Shown here one piece after another: positions 7,708 through 10,627 of a DNA stretch of 10,627 bases. The notes beneath the pieces were generated by a model that saw nothing but the letters and a program-made list of their open reading frames with translations, was not told the DNA's origin and did not search any database. Source of the stretch: DATKEH01 sp035546355. Lineage in GTDB: Bacteria; Acidobacteriota; Thermoanaerobaculia; Multivoradales; JAIOJS01. Both the position numbers and the translations under genes were made by a program. The stretch spans positions 1-10,627 of the forward strand of contig DATKEH010000317.1 of assembly GCA_035546355.1 (NCBI GenBank), written 5' to 3'. The first letter of the stretch is position 1. Every line of letters starts with the position of its first letter.

Positions 7708-7737
7708 CGTCGCCTCCTCGCGAAGGACGCTGCCCGT

Positions 7738-7766
7738 TTGGCGCCCCGGACGGCGTCCGCTAGAGT
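7738..7766 (+). promoter_or_regulatory. Sigma70-type promoter reading toward the Rossmann-protein gene
   Basis: TTGGCG (7738-7743) and TAGAGT (7761-7766) are separated by exactly 17 bp; each matches the -35 and -10 consensus at four of six positions. Transcription would begin near 7773, leaving a leader of about 160 nt before the GTG start at 7936. This is the best promoter match in the window. Confidence 0.55.
7747..7759. promoter_or_regulatory. Inverted repeat between -35 and -10, possible operator
   Basis: CGGAC-GGC-GTCCG is a perfect 5-3-5 inverted repeat lying entirely inside the spacer of the promoter at 7738-7766. A regulator bound there would directly affect polymerase. The repeat is short and could be chance in GC-rich DNA. 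Confidence 0.3.
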
Positions 7767-7770
7767 AGGG

Positions 7771-7831
7771 TGGTTCGCGGAGTTTCGGGGAGTCCCGAGC
7801 TCCCTCATCCCGCGCGAGTCTACCGGAACCA
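7771..7831 (+). other. Potentially structured 5' leader RNA element
   Basis: Immediately at the predicted transcription start, TGGTTC (7771-7776) can pair with GAACCA (7826-7831), closing a 61-nt element. Inside it, GGAG (7779-7782) pairs with CTCC (7800-7803) around a hairpin TCGGG-GAGT-CCCGA (7785-7798). An alternative helix, CGCGG (7776-7780) with CCGCG (7810-7814), would compete with the GGAG/CTCC helix. It does not match any riboswitch class I can recognise by eye. Pairing was found by inspection, without energy calculation. Confidence 0.3.
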
Positions 7832-7860
7832 GTCGTGGCGCCCGGCATGGCGCAGGGGCC

Positions 7861-7870
7861 CGTGGCCACG
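7861..7870. repeat. Perfect 10-bp palindrome CGTGGCCACG
   Basis: The ten bases read identically on both strands and lie in the divergent intergenic region, downstream of the rightward promoter. It could be a regulator half-site pair or part of leader structure. GC-rich palindromes of this size are not rare. Confidence 0.3.
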
Positions 7871-7895
7871 CCCGCGTGCCGGCGAGGCGGTCGCC

Positions 7896-7911
7896 GCGGC
7901 GCCCGCGCCGC
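7896..7911 (+). other. GC-rich hairpin just upstream of the ribosome binding site
   Basis: GCGGCG (7896-7901) and CGCCGC (7906-7911) form a perfect six-pair stem with a four-base loop, ending 12 nt before the GGAGG ribosome binding site at 7924-7928. It could influence translation initiation of the Rossmann-protein gene. Background GC content makes chance formation possible. Confidence 0.25.
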
Positions 7912-7923
7912 CGGCCGCGCCTC

Positions 7924-7928
7924 GGAGG
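7924..7928 (+). promoter_or_regulatory. Ribosome binding site GGAGG that fixes a GTG start
   Basis: GGAGG lies seven bases before the GTG at 7936. A second in-frame GTG at 7930 is only one base away from it and cannot use it, so 7936 is chosen. The frame remains open further upstream, but that sequence is Arg/Pro-rich and overlaps the predicted promoter and leader. Confidence 0.8.
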
Positions 7929-7935
7929 TGTGACG

Positions 7936-9564
7936 GTGAAGATCGAAGACAAGAAAGTCCTCGTGCTCGGCGGCTACGGGCTGGTCGGCATGGCGGTATG
8001 CCGCGAGATGCTCGCCAAGCGGCCGCGCGCGGTGCAGATCCACAGCCTGCGCCGCGAGGAGAGCGAGCAGGCGCGCGACGAGCTGTTGCCCGAGGCCAGC
8101 GGCTGCGAGCTGCTGCTGTCGTGGGGCGACATCTTCGGCCTCGCCGAGGCGGGCAGCCGGCGCGACGCCATCCGCGCCCAGATCGGCGTCCTCGACGACG
8201 GCCACCTCGCCAGCTTCCTGCTCTACAGGCTACTGGTCGAGAGCCGGCCCGAGATCGTCATCGACTGCGTCAACACCGCCACCGGCATCGCCTATCGCGA
8301 CATCTTTCGCGCCGCCGACCGCGTGTGGCGGGAGCTCGCCGGCGAGGGAGCGAGCGACGAAGGGGCCGAGGCGCTGCTCGAGGCGCTCTACATGCCGCGG
8401 CTGATCCGCCACATCCAGGTGCTCTACCGCGGCATGATGGACGCCGGCACCCGCATCTACATGAAGGTCGGCACTTCGGGCACCGGCGGCATGGGGCTCA
8501 ACATCCCCTACACCCACTCCGAGGAGCGGCCGAGCCGGGTGCTGCTCTCCAAGAGCGCCATCGCCGGGGCGCACTCGATGCTGCTGTTCCTCATGGCGCG
8601 CACCCCGGGCGCGCCGATCACCAAGGAGATCAAGCCGGCGGCGGCCATCGCCTGGAAGCGCATCGCCTACGGGCCGATCGCCCGCAAGGGGGAGCCGATC
8701 CGGCTGGTCGACGCCGCCCCGCGGCCGCTGCCCGAGCGCCTGTCGACCCACGACCCGGAGGCCGCGACGGTCCGCGACGAGGTGCTGGAGACGGTGTTCA
8801 TCGACACCGGCGAGAACGGCATCTTCAGCCTCGAGGAGTTCGCCCTGCTCACCACCGCCGAGCAGATGGAGTTCGTCACTCCCGAGGAGATCGCCCAGTA
8901 CCTGCGCTTCGAGATCGAGGGCGGCAACACCGGGCACGACATGATGAACGCGCTGGACAACGCGGTGCTCGGCCCGACCTATCGCGCCGGGCTGCTGCGC
9001 CACTGGGCCCTGGAGTACATGACCGAGCTGGAGAAACGGCACGACACCCACAGCGTGGCGTTCGAGATGCTGGGGCCCGCGCGCAACTCCAAGCTCCTCT
9101 TCGAGGCCCACCTCCTGCGCCTGGCCTTCGGCACCATGACGGCGGTGCGGAAGAGCACTCCCGAGGAGGTCACCGCCGCCCTCGACCGGCTGGTGCGCGA
9201 GCAGCCGGAGGTCGCCAACCGGGTGGCGGCGGTGGGCATCCCGATCCTGCTCGACTCGGGGGAGCTGATCCGCAGCCCCAGGGTGATCGTCCCCGCCGAC
9301 GCCTGCGGCCTGGAGGTCACTCCCGAGCGCCTCGAAGCCTGGGTGCACGACGGCTGGGTGGACCTGCGCCGCGCCAACTGCGCGCTGTGGATCGACCGCT
9401 TCCAGCGCATCCACGACCAGGTGGAGGCGATCTCGGAGAGCGACACCTCCAGCCGCCACCTGCGCAACCGCCGCTTCTGGCACGAGTCGCGGGGCATCCA
9501 GCCGGGCAAGATCGTCGGCTGGATCCTGGGCACGGACGAGCAGGGGTCGCGGTTCAAGCGATAG
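7936..9564 (+). CDS. Uncharacterised 542-residue protein with N-terminal NAD(P)-binding Rossmann fold (SDR/epimerase-like)
   Basis: With the GTG start at 7936 the protein opens with KIEDKKVLVLGGYGLVG, a beta-strand followed by the dinucleotide-binding glycine motif GGYGLVG (12-18). A second strand, AVQIHSL (32-37), ends without a clear acidic residue, so NAD versus NADP preference is uncertain. EIVIDCVNTATG (106-117) looks like the strand-4 region that lines the cofactor site. Then come a Gly-rich segment, KVGTSGTGGMGLNIPYTH (177-194), and LLSKSAIAGAHS (203-214). A canonical SDR YxxxK pair is not evident. The C-terminal 300 residues resemble no domain I recognise. They carry conserved-looking stretches such as FIDTGENGIFSLEEF (288-302) and GGNTGHDMMNALDNAVLGPTYR (329-350). 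There is no signal peptide or membrane segment, so the protein is probably cytoplasmic. It is much longer than a simple SDR (about 250 residues), closer in size to saccharopine dehydrogenase-like proteins, but that link is speculative. The gene has its own promoter and leader. The reaction is unknown. Confidence 0.85.
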   Translation: MKIEDKKVLVLGGYGLVGMAVCREMLAKRPRAVQIHSLRREESEQARDELLPEASGCELLLSWGDIFGLAEAGSRRDAIRAQIGVLDDGHLASFLLYRLLVESRPEIVIDCVNTATGIAYRDIFRAADRVWRELAGEGASDEGAEALLEALYMPRLIRHIQVLYRGMMDAGTRIYMKVGTSGTGGMGLNIPYTHSEERPSRVLLSKSAIAGAHSMLLFLMARTPGAPITKEIKPAAAIAWKRIAYGPIARKGEPIRLVDAAPRPLPERLSTHDPEAATVRDEVLETVFIDTGENGIFSLEEFALLTTAEQMEFVTPEEIAQYLRFEIEGGNTGHDMMNALDNAVLGPTYRAGLLRHWALEYMTELEKRHDTHSVAFEMLGPARNSKLLFEAHLLRLAFGTMTAVRKSTPEEVTAALDRLVREQPEVANRVAAVGIPILLDSGELIRSPRVIVPADACGLEVTPERLEAWVHDGWVDLRRANCALWIDRFQRIHDQVEAISESDTSSRHLRNRRFWHESRGIQPGKIVGWILGTDEQGSRFKR

Positions 9565-9608
9565 GCACCACGGCTGGCCTGCGATGGCCTGGTCGCCAAC
9601 CGAAAACC

Positions 9609-9623
9609 ACGCCCCCCGGGCGT
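9609..9623. terminator. Hairpin after the Rossmann-protein gene, possible terminator
   Basis: ACGCCC (9609-9614) and GGGCGT (9618-9623) form a perfect six-pair stem with a three-C loop, 44 nt after the TAG at 9562-9564. On the plus strand it is followed by CTGCTTA, only weakly T-rich. On the minus strand it is followed by GGTTTTCGGTT, a better tract, but no minus-strand gene enters from the right within the window. Confidence 0.4.
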
Positions 9624-9667
9624 CTGCTTACCGCCCCTCTCCGGCGTCCGCACCACCTCTCGGCGGG

Positions 9668-9673
9668 TACAAT
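9668..9673 (+). promoter_or_regulatory. Candidate -10 box (TACAAT) for the efflux adaptor gene
   Basis: TACAAT matches five of six positions of the sigma70 -10 consensus and sits 67 nt before the ATG at 9741, beyond the hairpin at 9609-9623. The region 16-18 nt upstream (around GCGTCCGC) is a poor -35. A start near 9680 would give a leader of about 60 nt. Confidence 0.42.
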
Positions 9674-9740
9674 CCACCGTTCACCGGGTCTCTCTGGAAC
9701 ATCCCACCCCGGCGCCCGTACCCTCCTCGGAGACGACGCC

Positions 9741-10627
9741 ATGACCGCCGACACCTCTCGCCTGCACGAGCTCAAGATCGATCGCGGCGCCGACGCGGAC
9801 GCCCGGCCGCCGCGCTGGCCCTGGGCGGTGGCGGCGCTGGTGGCCGCCGGGGCCGTCGCCTGGTGGCTGCTGGCCCGCCCCACCGCCGCCGAGGTGGTCA
9901 CCGCCCCGGCGGTGGAGGTGGACACACACGGGCCGACCGCGGTGCTCAACGCCTCCGGCTACGTCACCGCCCGACGCCAGGCCACGGTCTCGTCGAAGGT
10001 GACCGGCAAGGTGACCGAGGTGCTGGTCGAGGAGGGGATGACGGTGGCGGAGGGGCAGGTGCTGGCGCGGCTCGATCCGGCGACCGGCGGCGCCGCGCTG
10101 CGTCTGGCCGAGTCCCAGGCCGCCGCCGCCGCCTCGGCTCTCGAGGAGACGCGGGTGCGGATCGCCGAGGCCGGCCTCGAGCTGCGGCGGGCCGAGGAGC
10201 TGGCCGCCCAGGCGGTGGCGAGCCAGGCCGACCTCGACCGGGCGCGCGCCCAGGTGGCGGCCCTCGAGGCGCGGCTGGCGGCGCAGCGCGACGAGCTCGA
10301 GGTGGCGCGGCGGCAGGTGGCGCTGCGCCGCCAGGACGTCGACGATCTCGCGATCCGCGCCCCCTTCGCCGGGGTGGTGGTGTCCAAGAACGCCCAGCCC
10401 GGCGAGATGATCTCGCCGATCTCCGCCGGCGGCGGCTTCACCCGCACCGGCATCTGCACCCTGGTCGACATGGATTCGCTGGAGATCGAGGTCGACGTCA
10501 ACGAGGCCTACATCCAGCGCGTCACCGCCGGCCAACCGGTGGAGGCGCGCCTGGACGCCTACCCCGACTGGACCATCCCCGCCCACGTCATCGCCATCGT
10601 GCCGGCGGCCGACCGCCAGAAGGCGAC
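9741..10627 (+). CDS. HlyD/MacA-type periplasmic adaptor (membrane fusion protein) of an efflux system, truncated by the window end
   Basis: The open frame runs from an ATG at 9741, preceded by GGAGA (9729-9733) at seven bases, to the window edge with no stop; 295 codons are present. Such proteins join an inner-membrane ABC or RND pump to an outer-membrane channel. Residues 1-25 are hydrophilic. Residues 27-45 (WPWAVAALVAAGAVAWWLL) form one membrane anchor with no lipobox. Residues 70-112 are the first half of the lipoyl-like domain (ASGYVTARRQATVSSKVTG, then EEGMTVAEGQVLARLD). About 118-203 is an Ala/Glu/Arg-rich alpha-helical coiled-coil hairpin. LAIRAPFAGVVVSKNAQPGE (203-222) is the returning lipoyl half, and from about 235 the beta-barrel domain begins (LVDMDSLEIEVDVNEAYIQ). 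Anchor and layout resemble MacA-like ABC-efflux adaptors more than lipidated AcrA. The transporter genes would be expected downstream, outside the window. The substrate cannot be inferred. Confidence 0.9.
   Translation, partial: MTADTSRLHELKIDRGADADARPPRWPWAVAALVAAGAVAWWLLARPTAAEVVTAPAVEVDTHGPTAVLNASGYVTARRQATVSSKVTGKVTEVLVEEGMTVAEGQVLARLDPATGGAALRLAESQAAAAASALEETRVRIAEAGLELRRAEELAAQAVASQADLDRARAQVAALEARLAAQRDELEVARRQVALRRQDVDDLAIRAPFAGVVVSKNAQPGEMISPISAGGGFTRTGICTLVDMDSLEIEVDVNEAYIQRVTAGQPVEARLDAYPDWTIPAHVIAIVPAADRQKA

Noticed and set aside
7738..7935. N-terminal extension of the Rossmann protein from an upstream TTG or ATG
   Set aside because: The extension is Arg/Pro-rich, has no ribosome binding site and overlaps the predicted promoter, while GGAGG at 7924-7928 points to the GTG at 7936.
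7708..8205. Upstream extension of the M20 gene on the minus strand
   Set aside because: The frame stays open by composition only; the ATG at 7707 has GAGGAGG before it and opens directly into a signal peptide, and the extension would run into the divergent gene.
8802..8837. EF-hand-like calcium loop (DTGENGIFSLEE) in the Rossmann protein
   Set aside because: Position 3 is Gly and the usual hydrophobic position is shifted, there is only one copy, and flanking helices are not obvious; probably chance resemblance.
9574..9592. Short direct repeat TGGCCTG-CGA-TGGCCTG
   Set aside because: Seven-base copies separated by three bases are too short to support an attachment site or element boundary in this GC-rich gap.
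1..10627. Mobile element, phage, toxin-antitoxin, CRISPR array or defence system
   Set aside because: No transposase, integrase, terminal repeats, spaced direct repeats, tRNA or small overlapping gene pair was seen; composition looks uniform across the window.

Overview
The window is very GC-rich throughout (by eye around 70% or more, with nearly all third codon positions G or C). It is densely coded with ordinary chromosomal genes. No rRNA, tRNA, insertion sequence, CRISPR array or phage gene is visible. The gene set suggests a free-living Gram-negative bacterium: a ThiI with a fused rhodanese domain, a PAS-GGDEF-EAL cyclic-di-GMP protein, an ATP-type PEP carboxykinase, an exported M20 amidohydrolase and an HlyD/MacA-type adaptor. 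A high-GC Acidobacteriota lineage or a high-GC gammaproteobacterium would both fit. The sequence alone does not decide between them.

Layout. (1) Positions 3-644, +: the 3' end of a gene that begins outside the window; its last stretch looks like outer-membrane beta-strands. (2) 683-2197, +: thiI, with a -10-like box so close to the ATG that the mRNA may be leaderless. (3) 2250-4682, +: a three-PAS GGDEF-EAL protein, 52 nt after thiI and probably co-transcribed with it. (4) 6308-4698, -: pckA, convergent with the GGDEF-EAL gene across a 15-nt gap. (5) 7707-6430, -: an M20 peptidase/amidohydrolase with a signal peptide, upstream of pckA on the same strand and separated from it by 121 nt holding a strong hairpin and a weak -10 candidate. 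(6) 7708-7935: a 228-nt divergent intergenic region with a good sigma70-type promoter reading rightward, an inverted repeat inside its spacer and a potentially structured leader of about 160 nt. (7) 7936-9564, +: an uncharacterised 542-residue protein with an N-terminal Rossmann fold, the least understood gene here. (8) 9565-9740: intergenic, with a hairpin and a -10-like TACAAT box. (9) 9741 to the window end, +: the N-terminal 295 residues of an HlyD/MacA-type membrane fusion protein.

There is no gene-free stretch longer than 300 bases. The genes do not form one obvious pathway: tRNA thiolation, second-messenger turnover, gluconeogenesis, amide hydrolysis and efflux are separate housekeeping or accessory roles. 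No clear novel multi-gene system is visible. The best candidates for new biology are the 542-residue Rossmann protein and the structured leader in front of it. Many long reading frames on the opposite strand of these genes are by-products of the extreme GC bias and are not annotated.
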